In this document: piece after piece, positions 35,619-44,943 of the stretch | How the letters are laid out: the number at the start of each line of letters is the position of its first letter | Position numbering within the stretch: position 1 is the first letter of the stretch | From: UBA5972 sp964567685 | Lineage (GTDB): Bacteria > Pseudomonadota > Alphaproteobacteria > Rhodobacterales > Rhodobacteraceae | Assembly: GCA_964567685.1 (NCBI GenBank) | Contig: CAZMNO010000002.1 | Coordinates: forward strand, 102,144 to 166,143 | DNA length: 64,000 nt | Direction: 5' to 3' | Made by a program: the position numbers and the translations under genes | Notes under the pieces: generated by a model | What the model saw: the letters and a program-made list of their open reading frames with translations, nothing else | What the model was told of the DNA's origin: nothing | The model's database searches: none

Positions 35619-36215
35619 TCAACCCCACTCCTGCAGTCGCGCCACGTAACGCGCCAGCGTGTCGATCTCCAGATTGATCCTGTCGCCCACAGCCACATCA
35701 CCCCATGTGGTCACCGCCTTGGTGTGGGGGATGAAATTGATGCCGAATTCCGCCCCGTTAACGTCATTCACTGTCAGCGACGTGCCATTAAGCGCGACCG
35801 AGCCCTTGGGGGCGATGAATTTGGCCAGCGTGTCAGGGGCACGCAGGGTGACGCGGGTGCTGTCGCCCTCATCCTCCATCGCCACAATCTCGGCGATGCC
35901 ATCGACATGGCCCGACACGATATGCCCGCCCAGTTCATCGCCAACCTTCAGTGCCCGTTCAAGGTTAATGCGCTTGCCGTCGGTCCAGCCACCGGCATTG
36001 GTTTTGGACAGTGTTTCGGCGGACATCTCGACTTCAAACCAGTTCTGAGGCGTGCTCCCCAAGGCCACCACAGTCAGGCAAACCCCATCACAGGCAATGG
36101 AGGCCCCAAGGTCGATCCCGGCGATGTCATAGGCGGTGCCGATCCGCGCCAGCATGTCGCCACGTTGCTCGGTTTTCAGTACCGTTCCGACATCAGTTAT
36201 GATCCCTGTGAACAT
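35619..36215 (-). CDS. ribE: Riboflavin synthase (alpha chain)
   Basis: A 198-residue enzyme made of two lumazine-binding repeats, starting with the family signature MFTGIITDVG. It dismutates two 6,7-dimethyl-8-ribityllumazine molecules to riboflavin. ribD lies on the same strand at 41056, with the capsule genes on the opposite strand between them. No ribBA or ribH gene is in the window, and no FMN riboswitch is obvious in the 36216-36428 gap. Confidence 0.95.
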   Translation of the reverse strand: MFTGIITDVGTVLKTEQRGDMLARIGTAYDIAGIDLGASIACDGVCLTVVALGSTPQNWFEVEMSAETLSKTNAGGWTDGKRINLERALKVGDELGGHIVSGHVDGIAEIVAMEDEGDSTRVTLRAPDTLAKFIAPKGSVALNGTSLTVNDVNGAEFGINFIPHTKAVTTWGDVAVGDRINLEIDTLARYVARLQEWG

Positions 36216-36428
36216 GGTTTTTACCCCGTTTCAAACCCGCCCACTCACCTAATACGCCCCTGCGGGTACCGCAAGTGCGGTTTCGCCGCGTCAGGCAAGC
36301 GCAAAAAACTTTGAACCGTCCTTGATTTGAGGCATAGTCAGCCAAATGGGACTGCTCTGACAGACCCCAATGAAAGAACACATGTATCCTCCGCCCAAGC
36401 GGGGGGAGTAACCAGAGGCGGGCAGTCG

Positions 36429-37721
36429 ATGGGCAAAGCGTCAGGCAAGGGTAAGGTCTTTGTGTTTCTGCAAGGCCCGCATGGCCCGTTTTTCTACCAG
36501 CTTTCACGGATTCTCAAAATCTCGGGCGCAGAGGTTCTCAAGATCGGTTTCAATCGCGGCGATCAGGCGTTCTGGCGCGAAGCGGCGAGTTATGTGCCCT
36601 ATTATGGCAAGCTTGAAAACTGGGGCAGCGAAATCCGCCGGATCATTGCCAAGCAGCGTGTGACCGATATCGTGCTCTATGGTGATACGCGCCACGTCAA
36701 TGCCGAAGCGGTGAAAGCGGCGCGCGAGACAGGCGTTACCATTCACTGTTTTGAGGAAGGCTATCTCAGACCCTATTGGGTCACTTACGAGCGCGGTGGC
36801 GTCAACGGCAATTCGCGCCTTACCGAGATGAGCGTTGAGGACATGCGCCAGGAGCTCAAGGATCGCGATATGGAGCTGCCCGACGCCCCGGCGCGCTGGG
36901 GCGACATGCGCCACCACGCCTATTACGGGGCGCTCTATCACGGGCATATCCTTTTCCGAAACCGCGCCTACAAGAATTACCGCACCCACCGGGATATTTC
37001 GGTTTTTCAGGAATTTCGGTTGCACTTCAGGCGGTTAATGGCGATCCCCCTGCATGCCGCACAGCGCCGCGCTGCGTCGATCAGGATCAGACGCGACGGT
37101 TATGTCTATCATCTGGCACTGTTGCAGCTCAGCCATGACAGCTCAATCCAGCATCACAGTCCGATCAAGTCGATGCCGGAGTTCATCCACCTGCTGATCG
37201 ACGGTTTTGCCGAAGGCGCGCCGGTGCACCATCACCTGATCGTCAAGACCCACCCTTTGGAAGACGGGCGCTTTCCCCTGCGCAGGATCACTTTGGAAGC
37301 AGCGCGCGAAAAAGGCATCGAAAACCGCGTGCATTTCGTGCGCGGCGGCAAGCTTGCGGGGCTGATGAACTTTGCCCGCGGCGTGGTCACCGTCAACTCC
37401 ACCGCCGCCCAGCAGGCCCTCTGGCGCGGGCTGCCGCTGAAGGTGTTCGGCAACTCGGTCTACCGCAAGCCCGAGTTCGTGTCCGAGCAGCCGCTGGCGG
37501 AGTTTTTCGCCGATCCGTGGAAGCCTGATGCCCGCGCCTATCGCGACTATCGGCACTATCTTTTGGAGACCTCACAGGTCATGGGCGGCTTTTATGCCGC
37601 CAAGAGTCGCCGCCGGTTGATCCGCAGTGTGGTTGACCGGGTTCTGGCCGAACAGGATCCATATGATTCGCTGCAAAAAGAAAACGCGACGCCCCGGCAA
37701 CAGTTGCGCGTGGTCAAATAA
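36429..37721 (+). CDS. kpsS: KpsS-like capsule polysaccharide beta-Kdo transferase
   Basis: A 430-residue protein opening with KVFVFLQGPHGPFFYQLSRI, the hallmark of KpsS/LipB capsule proteins. Further motifs are HCFEEGYLRPYWVTYE, IVKTHPLEDGRFPLR and VVTVNSTAAQQALWRGLPLK. KpsS adds the first beta-Kdo of the linker between lyso-phosphatidylglycerol and a group 2-type capsule. I take the ATG at 36429 as the start; an upstream in-frame start at 36327 adds residues unlike the family. The first of three capsule genes. Confidence 0.9.
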   Translation: MGKASGKGKVFVFLQGPHGPFFYQLSRILKISGAEVLKIGFNRGDQAFWREAASYVPYYGKLENWGSEIRRIIAKQRVTDIVLYGDTRHVNAEAVKAARETGVTIHCFEEGYLRPYWVTYERGGVNGNSRLTEMSVEDMRQELKDRDMELPDAPARWGDMRHHAYYGALYHGHILFRNRAYKNYRTHRDISVFQEFRLHFRRLMAIPLHAAQRRAASIRIRRDGYVYHLALLQLSHDSSIQHHSPIKSMPEFIHLLIDGFAEGAPVHHHLIVKTHPLEDGRFPLRRITLEAAREKGIENRVHFVRGGKLAGLMNFARGVVTVNSTAAQQALWRGLPLKVFGNSVYRKPEFVSEQPLAEFFADPWKPDARAYRDYRHYLLETSQVMGGFYAAKSRRRLIRSVVDRVLAEQDPYDSLQKENATPRQQLRVVK

Positions 37722-37813
37722 GAAACAAAAAAGCTTTTCTTGGCAAATTTGTCTTTTTTTGCGTACAGTTGCCAAAAATAACGAGGCAGAGTTGGCAACA
37801 AGGGGCAATACCC

Positions 37814-38947
37814 GTGTCATTTAAGGTTTCAGGATGGACCAAGCTTTTGGTCCTCTTCATGCTGGGCGCTTTAATGGCGTCCTGTGGGTTGCCCCGTTCC
37901 GGCCCCAACAAGGCCGAGATTTTCTCAAGCTCGGTGCAGCGCGAGGGCGATGCGTTTATTGTCACGGTGAATGACAGGGTGATCCAGTATACCAGCGTCG
38001 CCCCGGCCATTGATTTCAGCGACCGCTTCAAACGCGCCGGCAAGGTCGGCTCTGACATCATCCGCCCCGGCGATGTGCTGGGCCTGACCATATGGGAGAA
38101 TGTCAGCGACGGTCTTCTCGCCGGTGTCGGGCAGAACGCCTCGACCTTGCAGGAAATTCAGGTCGATGCGACCGGCAGCATTTTCGTGCCCTATGCAGGC
38201 CGCATCAAGGCGGCTGGCAACACGCCCGATCAGCTGCGCGAGATCATCACCCGCAAGCTTGATGCACAAACCCCAGATCCGCAGGTCGTGGTACAACGCC
38301 TGGCAGGCGACGGCTCGTCGGTTTCTGTCATGGGCGGCGTCGGGGCGCAGGGCGTTTACCCGATTGAAGGTGCGACCCGGACATTGACGGCGATGCTGGC
38401 CAAGGCTGGCGGCATTACCATTGAACCCGAAGTGGCGCAGATCAAGCTGACGCGCGGCAATCAGACTGGCACCGCCTGGCTTGCTGATCTTTATGCCAAC
38501 CCGAAATCCGATATCGCACTCCGGCCCGGTGATCGGATTTTCGTTGAACAGGACCGCCGCGCCTTTACCGCCCTTGGCGCCACCGGCACGCAGACCCGCA
38601 TTCCCTTTGCCTCGCAAAAGCTGAGCGCGATTGAGGCCCTTGCCACCGTTGGCGGGCTCAACAGCAATCTGGCCGATCCGACGGGCGTGTTCATTTTCCG
38701 CAATGAACCCGCGGAAATTGCCAATGCCCTTCTGGGGCGGACCGATCTGGTGGGTGACCAGCGCTTTGCCTATGTTCTCGATCTGACGGAACCCAACGGT
38801 GTTTTTGTCGGGCGTGATTTCATCATTCGTGATGGTGACACGGTCTATGTCACCGAAGCCCCGTTCGTTCAGTGGAACAAGACCCTCAGCGTGCTCAACA
38901 GCGGGCTGGCAACGGGCAGCAGTATCTCAACCCTTTCAGGCAGTTGA
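37814..38947 (+). CDS. Wza/KpsD-like outer-membrane polysaccharide export lipoprotein
   Basis: A 377-residue lipoprotein. The GTG start at 37814 has AGGGG 8 nt upstream and gives a clean signal peptide ending in LMASC. The mature part has the polysaccharide-export domain (GDVLGLTIWENVSDGLLAGV, VPYAGRIKAAGNTPDQLREI) and repeated SLBB domains (VMGGVGAQGVYPIEGATRTL and ALGATGTQTRIPFASQKLSA). It forms the export channel in the outer membrane. It lies between kpsS and kpsC; kpsMTE transporter genes are not in the window. Confidence 0.92.
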   Translation: MSFKVSGWTKLLVLFMLGALMASCGLPRSGPNKAEIFSSSVQREGDAFIVTVNDRVIQYTSVAPAIDFSDRFKRAGKVGSDIIRPGDVLGLTIWENVSDGLLAGVGQNASTLQEIQVDATGSIFVPYAGRIKAAGNTPDQLREIITRKLDAQTPDPQVVVQRLAGDGSSVSVMGGVGAQGVYPIEGATRTLTAMLAKAGGITIEPEVAQIKLTRGNQTGTAWLADLYANPKSDIALRPGDRIFVEQDRRAFTALGATGTQTRIPFASQKLSAIEALATVGGLNSNLADPTGVFIFRNEPAEIANALLGRTDLVGDQRFAYVLDLTEPNGVFVGRDFIIRDGDTVYVTEAPFVQWNKTLSVLNSGLATGSSISTLSGS

Positions 38948-38950
38948 GCT

Positions 38951-41005
38951 TTGGCGGAGTCCGGCGCTGAAATGGCGTCAGCCCCAACATCTTTGCACAG
39001 TTTCACCGGCGGTTTTTTCTTTAACCGCCGGGTGCGCCGCATTCTTGATCTGGCAGGATATCAGATCACCTTTGGCCTGCCTAAACGCGGGCAGGGGGCG
39101 GTTGCTGTTTGGGGGAATTCGCCCCACTCCTGGCGCGGGCGGCTGGTGGCCCGCAAACGGGATGCCGAGATCATTACCGTCGAAGACGCGTTTTTGCGGT
39201 CGGTCCTGACGGGTCGATCGGGCGCACCGCCACTGGGTTTGGTGATCGACCGCAAAGGGGTCTATTTTGACTGCACGCACCCCAGCGAGCTTGAGGATAT
39301 CCTGAACTTCGCTGAATTGGAGGAACCCGTATTAGCAGCGCGGGCAGAGGCGGCGCTGGCGCGATTCTGTGCCTCCGGTCTGTCAAAATATAACGGATTT
39401 GACCCTTTGCTTGAGGTTGGCGAGGACGGCTATGTTCTGGTGGTCGATCAGACACGGGGTGATGCCTCGATCCGGCTGGGCGGGGCTTCGAAGGAAAGTT
39501 TTGCCGATATGCTGGCCCGCGCAAGACAGGAAAACCCGGATGCGCTGATCCTGATCAAATCGCACCCGGAAACCGTGGCGCGGCATCGGCAGGGCCACTT
39601 CAAGGCGACCGATCTTGATCAGAATATGCGGCTGATCACGGCGCCGTTTTCGCCCAAAGTGCTTTTTGATGGGGCGAAGAAAATCTATTGCGTGACCTCG
39701 CTGATGGGGTTTGAGGCCATCCTGCACGGTCATCGCCCGCGCCTTTTTGGCAAGCCGTTCTATGGCGGCTGGGGGCTTAGTGACGATGAACAGGCGTTTC
39801 AGCGCCGTCAGCGTAGCCTGACCCCGGAAGGGTTATTTGCAGGAGCAATGCTGCTTTATCCGGTTTGGTATGACCCTTACCGTGATTGCCGCTGCGATTT
39901 TGAGACAGCGCTTGAGGGGCTGGAGGCTCAGGCCCGGGCTTGGCACGAGGATTGCCACGGCTATGTGGCGCTGGGGATGCGGCTTTGGAAACGGCGGCAT
40001 CTCCGGCAGTTTTTCAAAGGAGCCGGAAACCGGTTCAGCTTTGAGGACGAGGTGACAAAATCCGCCCGGAGCGGTCGCCGTGGATTGATCTGGGCAGGCA
40101 AGGAAACGGCGGCGCTGGGCGAGGCGTTTGCGCGTGAGGACAACCCGCTCTTGCGCGTCGAGGACGGCTTTTTGCGCTCGCGCGGGCTGGGTGCGGAACT
40201 GGTGCCGCCAATGTCACTGGTGGTGGATGACCTTGGGATTTACTACGATCCGGGGCGCGAAAGCCGGCTTGAGCGCTTGCTGAATGACGCCGGGTCGCTC
40301 AGTACTGCCGAGCTGGCGCGGACAGAGGCATTGCTGGCGCGGCTGATTGAAACCGGGGTCAGCAAATACAATACCGGAGAGCGCGATCCTCTGCCCGAGG
40401 CAGAGGGTAAACGCCGCCGCATTCTGGTGCCGGGGCAGGTCGAGGATGATGCCTCGATCCTGCTGGGTGCCGGGGAAGTGCGACGCAACGTCGATCTTCT
40501 GAAACGGGTCCGGGCGGATAATCCGGATGCCTTCATTGTCTATAAGCCACATCCGGATTGCGAAGCCGGGCTGCGCGAGGGGGGGCTGGACGATGATGAA
40601 GCCTTGAAATTCGCCGATCAGATCTTGCATGGGTGCGATGCCGTGGCTGCGATCATGGCTTGCGATGAGGTCTGGACGATCACCTCTTTGCTGGGCTTTG
40701 AGGCCCTTTTGCGGGGCAAAGCGGTAACCTGTCTTGGCCAGCCTTTTTACGCTGGATGGGGGCTGACGCGTGATTTTGGGGGGGCGATTGCCAGGCGCAA
40801 AGTCAAACCCTCGCTGGCGGCGCTGGTGCATGCGGTGCTGATCGCATATCCAAGATATTTCGACCCGGTATCCGGGCTGGCCTGTCCGGTTGAAGTGGTG
40901 GTTGACCGGCTGGCGGACGGGGCGGCGTATCACCCGGGACGGGCCAACCGAGCGCTGGCGAAGCTGCAGGGGGTGTTTGCATCATTCGCACCGCTCTGGC
41001 GCTGA
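38951..41005 (+). CDS. kpsC: KpsC-like dual beta-Kdo transferase
   Basis: A 684-residue protein made of two homologous halves. Each half has a late motif of the same kind: TSLMGFEAILHGHRPRLFG then FYGGWGLSDD in the first, TSLLGFEALLRGKAVTCLG then FYAGWGLTRD in the second. KpsC extends the Kdo linker with alternating linkages. The TTG at 38951 is 3 nt after the wza-like stop codon; an ATG at 38972 is an alternative. The gene closes the capsule run. The gap to ribD holds a dispersed 3' element. Confidence 0.92.
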   Translation: MAESGAEMASAPTSLHSFTGGFFFNRRVRRILDLAGYQITFGLPKRGQGAVAVWGNSPHSWRGRLVARKRDAEIITVEDAFLRSVLTGRSGAPPLGLVIDRKGVYFDCTHPSELEDILNFAELEEPVLAARAEAALARFCASGLSKYNGFDPLLEVGEDGYVLVVDQTRGDASIRLGGASKESFADMLARARQENPDALILIKSHPETVARHRQGHFKATDLDQNMRLITAPFSPKVLFDGAKKIYCVTSLMGFEAILHGHRPRLFGKPFYGGWGLSDDEQAFQRRQRSLTPEGLFAGAMLLYPVWYDPYRDCRCDFETALEGLEAQARAWHEDCHGYVALGMRLWKRRHLRQFFKGAGNRFSFEDEVTKSARSGRRGLIWAGKETAALGEAFAREDNPLLRVEDGFLRSRGLGAELVPPMSLVVDDLGIYYDPGRESRLERLLNDAGSLSTAELARTEALLARLIETGVSKYNTGERDPLPEAEGKRRRILVPGQVEDDASILLGAGEVRRNVDLLKRVRADNPDAFIVYKPHPDCEAGLREGGLDDDEALKFADQILHGCDAVAAIMACDEVWTITSLLGFEALLRGKAVTCLGQPFYAGWGLTRDFGGAIARRKVKPSLAALVHAVLIAYPRYFDPVSGLACPVEVVVDRLADGAAYHPGRANRALAKLQGVFASFAPLWR

Positions 41006-41016
41006 AAGCGCGGGAT

Positions 41017-41052
41017 GCCTCCGGCGGGGATATTTTTCAGAAAGAAGAAGGG
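41017..41052 (-). repeat. Dispersed 3'-end element, copy 2
   Basis: On the minus strand, just after the ribD stop codon, CCCTTCTTCTTTCT is followed by AAAAATATCCCCGCCGGAGG. This is the same order of blocks as behind azlD and the DUF6476 gene. It lies between the convergent kpsC and ribD genes. Confidence 0.6.
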
Positions 41053-41055
41053 TTT

Positions 41056-42159
41056 TCAGGATTTCAGCCAGACCGAGAGAGTGTCAGGGCCGATCCTTTC
41101 TGTGTGGGAAAGCGTAAAGCGCTCGAACGCCCCGAGCGGCTGATCGGGAAGGGTGGCGACCGAAGGTGTTCCGGTCGCGCCAAGGGCCAGTCCTGCGGTG
41201 AAGATCACCAGCTGATCGACCAGCCCTTCGGTCAACAGGGAAGCGGCGATCTGGCCGCCACCTTCGCAAAAGATGCGGGTGAGGCCCCTTTCGGCAAGCC
41301 GGTGCAGAACATCCTCGAGGTCAAGCCTGCCGGTTTCATCGGTGTTGCAGCGAACAAGCGTCGCACTGCGGTCTTCCCAGGCTTTTTGCCGTGCCTTTGC
41401 GGCTTTGGCACCATGGCAGAGCCACAGGGGGGAATAGGGGGCCGTGTGACCGAGCTGGCCATCAGAGCTGGTGGAAAGACTGGTGTCACAAATCACCCGC
41501 ACCGGCTGGTGAAGCGTGCCAAGACCCCTCAGCGTCAGCCTTGGGTCATCGGCAATGGCAGTGCCCGAGCCGACCATGACCGCATCATGGGTGGCGCGCA
41601 GGTAGTGGGCGTAGTGGCGCGCGCGCTCGCTGGTGATCCACTGGCTTTCGCCGGATTGCGTGGCGATGCGCCCGTCAAGGCTGCTGGCGAGTTTCAGCGT
41701 GACCATCGGGCGGTTTTCGCCCGTTCTGAGCAAAAACCCCCGGTGATCGCGGGCGGCCGGATCGGCAAGGCAGGGGGTGACCACTTCGATGCCTGCCTCT
41801 CGCAGCATATCATGGCCAAGCCCGGCGACACGCGTATCAGGGTCTTCCATCGCGCTGACAACCCGCGCAATGCCGGCTGATATCAGGGCTTTGGCACAGG
41901 GCGGGGTCTTGCCTCTATGGGCGCAAGGCTCAAGCGAAACATAGGCGGTGGCGCCGCGCGCACCAGCGCCCGCCTGTTCAAGCGCCTGAGTTTCTGCATG
42001 CGGCCGCCCGCCGGGCTTGGTCCAGCCACGGCCAAGCACCCGGCCCTCCTTGACGATCACGCAGCCAACCGCCGGGTTGGGCCAGGTCTGCCCCTGCGCC
42101 CGTTTTCCCAGCGACAAGGCCAGGCGCATCCAGCGTTCATCTGCCGCATCGGCAGCCAT
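41056..42159 (-). CDS. ribD: Bifunctional riboflavin biosynthesis protein RibD
   Basis: A 367-residue enzyme. The N-terminal zinc deaminase has the HAETQAL and PCAHRGKTPPC motifs, and the C-terminal reductase has VTLKLASSLDGRIATQSGES and IFCEGGGQIAASLL. It performs two consecutive steps from the GTP-derived pyrimidine. It lies 2 nt after nrdR and probably shares its transcript. Coupling of nrdR with ribD is common in proteobacteria. Confidence 0.95.
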   Translation of the reverse strand: MAADAADERWMRLALSLGKRAQGQTWPNPAVGCVIVKEGRVLGRGWTKPGGRPHAETQALEQAGAGARGATAYVSLEPCAHRGKTPPCAKALISAGIARVVSAMEDPDTRVAGLGHDMLREAGIEVVTPCLADPAARDHRGFLLRTGENRPMVTLKLASSLDGRIATQSGESQWITSERARHYAHYLRATHDAVMVGSGTAIADDPRLTLRGLGTLHQPVRVICDTSLSTSSDGQLGHTAPYSPLWLCHGAKAAKARQKAWEDRSATLVRCNTDETGRLDLEDVLHRLAERGLTRIFCEGGGQIAASLLTEGLVDQLVIFTAGLALGATGTPSVATLPDQPLGAFERFTLSHTERIGPDTLSVWLKS

Positions 42160-42161
42160 GA

Positions 42162-42629
42162 TCAGTCGTCTTCGGAGTCGTGCGGGCGCAGTTCGGAAAC
42201 AAAATCCTCAAAATCGTCAGCGGCCTGGAAGTTCCTGTAAACGCTGGCAAATCGCACATAAGCGACGGTGTCGATCCGGGCCAGCGATTCCATGACGATC
42301 TCGCCGATCTTGTCGGAATGGACATCGGTTTCACCAAGGCTTTCCAGCCGCCGCACGATGCCCGAAATCATCTGATCCACCCGGTCCGGGTCGATCGGGC
42401 GTTTCTGCAGGGCGGTTCTGATCGAGCGGGCCAGCTTGTCACGGTCGAACTCTTCGCGTTTGCCGTTTTTCTTGATCACCACGAGGTCGCGCAGCTGCAC
42501 CCGTTCGTAAGTGGTGAAACGACCACCACAGGCCGGGCAGGCACGGCGGCGGCGGATGGCGATGTGATCTTCAGCCGGGCGGCTGTCTTTGACCTGAGTG
42601 TCGAGATTCCCGCAAAATGGGCAACGCAT
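42162..42629 (-). CDS. nrdR: Transcriptional repressor NrdR
   Basis: A 155-residue ribonucleotide-reductase repressor. It has the N-terminal zinc ribbon (MRCPFCGNLDTQVKDSRP and RRACPACGGRFTTYER) and an ATP-cone domain (VVIKKNGKREEFDRDKLARS). It senses ATP/dATP and represses nrd genes. Upstream, at about 42647-42670, ACCGGC-TGTTTC-GCCGGT forms a small hairpin in the leader. Confidence 0.96.
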   Translation of the reverse strand: MRCPFCGNLDTQVKDSRPAEDHIAIRRRRACPACGGRFTTYERVQLRDLVVIKKNGKREEFDRDKLARSIRTALQKRPIDPDRVDQMISGIVRRLESLGETDVHSDKIGEIVMESLARIDTVAYVRFASVYRNFQAADDFEDFVSELRPHDSEDD

Positions 42630-42779
42630 TCCTGTTAATCCTTATGGTTCACCGGCTGTTTCGCCGGTCACTATAAGCGGGCTTCAACTCTTTGTGTAGG
42701 GGGTTTTCTGTCCTACCAGATGCTGGCTTGACCCCAAAGATGTATTGCCAGTAATCACTAGGCTGCGAAGAGGTGGAAT

Positions 42780-44174
42780 ATGCCGAGATCAAAAAGCCTG
42801 TGGATGCTCGTGCTGGGATTTATGGCCGTGCATCTGGCTCTGGCGCTCAGCCTGCCTCTGATCGAGGACGAGGCTTATTACCAGCTTTGGGCGCGTTATC
42901 CGTCAGCCGGGTATTATGATCACCCGCCGATGATTGCCTGGTGGATTGCGGGCGGTCAGTGGCTGGCGGGGGAAACCCTGCTTGGCGTGCGGCTGGTGCC
43001 GATCATCGCCTCGGCCATCGTGACCTTGCTGACCTGGCGCATCGCCTGGCTTTATTCAACGGATGATCAGGTGGCATTTCGTGCAGCCCTTTGGGGCAAG
43101 GCGATGCTGCTGTTTGCAGCGCTTGGGTTTGTGGCGACACCGGATCCGGCATCGGTCCTGTTCTGGACCGCTGCGATCTGGGCATTGGTCGAGCTGCTCA
43201 TGAGCCGTTCGGCCAATTGGTGGCTGCTGGTCGGGCTGTTTGCCGGGCTTGGCGTGCTGTCAAAATTCACCAACCTATTTTTCGGCCTGTCACTGGTGAT
43301 CTGGCTATTTGCGTCGCGTGAAGGGCGGCGCTGGTTGCCACACTGGCAGGTCTGGGCCGGAGCCGCGGTGGGGATTGCGGTGCTGTTGCCGTTCTTGTTG
43401 TGGAACCTGCAAAAGGACTGGGTCGGATTTGAGCGTCAATTCGGGCGGATCGGCCCGCCAGCTGGTTTTGACGCCGGTGATTTCTCCATGTTCTGGGTCT
43501 CGTTTATCCTGCTGCTGACGCCTTTGGTGGCCTGGCTGGTGATTCGGGGGCTGGCCAAGGGCAACGCGCCGGGGGCGTTGATCTGGCTGACCGTGCCGAT
43601 CCTTCTATACATGACCTATCATGCCGCGATTTCCCGCGCGGGCCCGCAATGGCTGGCGCCGGTCTATCCGACACTGGCGGTGATCGCCGCCCTTGGTCTG
43701 CCACACGGCTGGGTGGCGCGCTGGGCAGCGCCCACGGGTTTTGTGCTGGCCGGACTGGTTCTGGCGATTGGCTTCTGGCCGGGGCAGTCGCTGGTTGGCG
43801 GGCACACGCCGTTTACCCAGATCAGAGGATGGGAGCGCACGATCAAGGAAGTGCGCGCGCTGGCCAAAAATAACAGCGCGGTGTGGGTGGTGACCGATGC
43901 CTACGGGTTGACCGGGCAGCTCCACCATTATCTGGCGCCCCATGGTCTGCCGGTGTGGCCTGTCACCGAGCCTGAGCGCTATCTGTTCCTGCCGGACCTT
44001 CCGGCTGAGTTTTGTAATGCGCCGGGGCTTTTCATCAGCCGGGCGGATTTTGGTGCGCATGTGCCCTATTTCAGAGAGTCAGAAACCCTGATGATGCTGG
44101 AACGCAGCGAAGGTGGCAAAGTACTGATGCGCTATCACACGGCCAGGGTTTCAGGCCTTGAGGGGTGTGGATAG
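42780..44174 (+). CDS. Polytopic GT39/PMT-like (ArnT-related) glycosyltransferase
   Basis: A 464-residue membrane protein with about ten helices. The first periplasmic loop carries LIEDEAYYQLWARYPSAGYY followed by DHPPMIAWW, the acidic D/E motif typical of C-type glycosyltransferases that use polyprenyl-phosphate sugars. It may modify lipid A, LPS or proteins. GAGGTGG lies about 5 nt before the ATG. A weak TTGACC (42728) and TAATCA (42752) pair lies upstream. Confidence 0.85.
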   Translation: MPRSKSLWMLVLGFMAVHLALALSLPLIEDEAYYQLWARYPSAGYYDHPPMIAWWIAGGQWLAGETLLGVRLVPIIASAIVTLLTWRIAWLYSTDDQVAFRAALWGKAMLLFAALGFVATPDPASVLFWTAAIWALVELLMSRSANWWLLVGLFAGLGVLSKFTNLFFGLSLVIWLFASREGRRWLPHWQVWAGAAVGIAVLLPFLLWNLQKDWVGFERQFGRIGPPAGFDAGDFSMFWVSFILLLTPLVAWLVIRGLAKGNAPGALIWLTVPILLYMTYHAAISRAGPQWLAPVYPTLAVIAALGLPHGWVARWAAPTGFVLAGLVLAIGFWPGQSLVGGHTPFTQIRGWERTIKEVRALAKNNSAVWVVTDAYGLTGQLHHYLAPHGLPVWPVTEPERYLFLPDLPAEFCNAPGLFISRADFGAHVPYFRESETLMMLERSEGGKVLMRYHTARVSGLEGCG

Positions 44175-44225
44175 ATGCCTGAAACAAATACACGGTCCAC
44201 TATCCGCGCACCCGCTATCAAGCAA

Positions 44226-44289
44226 ACCGCCCGGCGGCACCGCCGGGCCGCGCCCGACCCTCCCCCCGGAGGGCGCGATGCAACGTTTC
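44226..44289 (-). repeat. Dispersed palindromic repeat, copy 2
   Basis: Reverse-complement copy of the element at 24203-24267. It includes the CCCGGCGGCACCGCCGGG hairpin, the GACCCTCCCCCCGGAGGG region and the terminal CAACGTTTC. It lies behind the glycosyltransferase gene in a gap (44175-44443) with no coding sequence. Confidence 0.75.
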
Positions 44290-44338
44290 AACAGGCAATG
44301 ACCTTGCAATAGGTTAGGTGTCGCAAGCTTCACAGACC

Positions 44339-44370
44339 TTTGCAGCGCCCTCCAGGATCGGGCGCGACCC
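44339..44370 (+). repeat. Truncated third copy of the dispersed palindromic repeat
   Basis: TTTGCAGCGCCCTCC followed by ATCGGGCGCGACCC matches the first half of the element, in forward orientation, and faces copy 2. The GC-rich hairpin end is missing. Confidence 0.5.
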
Positions 44371-44443
44371 ACAGCGCGGTCTTTTGAATTATAGAGGTCA
44401 GTGGTGTTTGGGTGACAAGTGAAGCGGACTCTAAATTCGGTGT

Positions 44444-44848
44444 TTAGGACAAATGCGCCGCGATCTGACGTCTGTGCGGTGCGGTCCGGTGTTCAAACAG
44501 AAATATCCCCTGCCAGGTCCCCAGCGCCAGACGGCCATCGGTCACCGGAATTGACAGGCTGACCGGCATCATCGCCGCCTTGATATGGGCAGGCATGTCA
44601 TCCGGCCCCTCGGTTGTGTGCCTGAGATAGGCCATCGCAGGGTCGTTGGCCGGGGGGACGAGGCGGTGGAAATAGGCCTGAAGATCGCTTTGCACTGCCG
44701 GGTCGGCGTTTTCCTGAATGAGCAGAGAGCAAGACGTGTGGCGGACAAAAAGCGTCAACAGGCCAGTGCCGCTGACCCAGTTTTCGACCGCCGGGGTGAA
44801 TTCGTAAAGACCGGGGCCCTGGGTGTATTGGGTGAAGATTGTTTGCAT
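44444..44848 (-). CDS. YjbQ / UPF0047 family protein
   Basis: A 134-residue protein with the family motif LTLFVRHTSCSLLIQENADP and FFHRLVP-type and LPAHIKAA-type elements (here FHRLVPPANDPAMAYL and DMPAHIKAAMMPVSL). YjbQ proteins have been linked to thiamine-phosphate-synthase-like activity, but the physiological role is not settled. The gene is divergent from a toxin-antitoxin pair. Confidence 0.9.
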   Translation of the reverse strand: MQTIFTQYTQGPGLYEFTPAVENWVSGTGLLTLFVRHTSCSLLIQENADPAVQSDLQAYFHRLVPPANDPAMAYLRHTTEGPDDMPAHIKAAMMPVSLSIPVTDGRLALGTWQGIFLFEHRTAPHRRQIAAHLS

Positions 44849-44909
44849 ATGTGTGTCTTATCAGCTTTGTGGCTGCATTTTGAGCGACTTGAGGAAAAAT
44901 CGAAATGTT

Positions 44910-44937
44910 TTGACTTGTCCGACATTGTCCATACACT
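44910..44937 (+). promoter_or_regulatory. Promoter with candidate antitoxin operator
   Basis: TTGACT (44910-44915) and TACACT (44932-44937) are separated by 16 bp. The spacer holds two TTGTCC hexamers exactly 10 bp apart (44915 and 44925) and the palindrome TGTC-C-GACA (44916-44924). Such helical-turn spacing is typical of ribbon-helix-helix operators. The ATG at 44944 is so close to the -10 that the transcript may be nearly leaderless. Confidence 0.5.
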
Positions 44938-44943
44938 ATCTAT

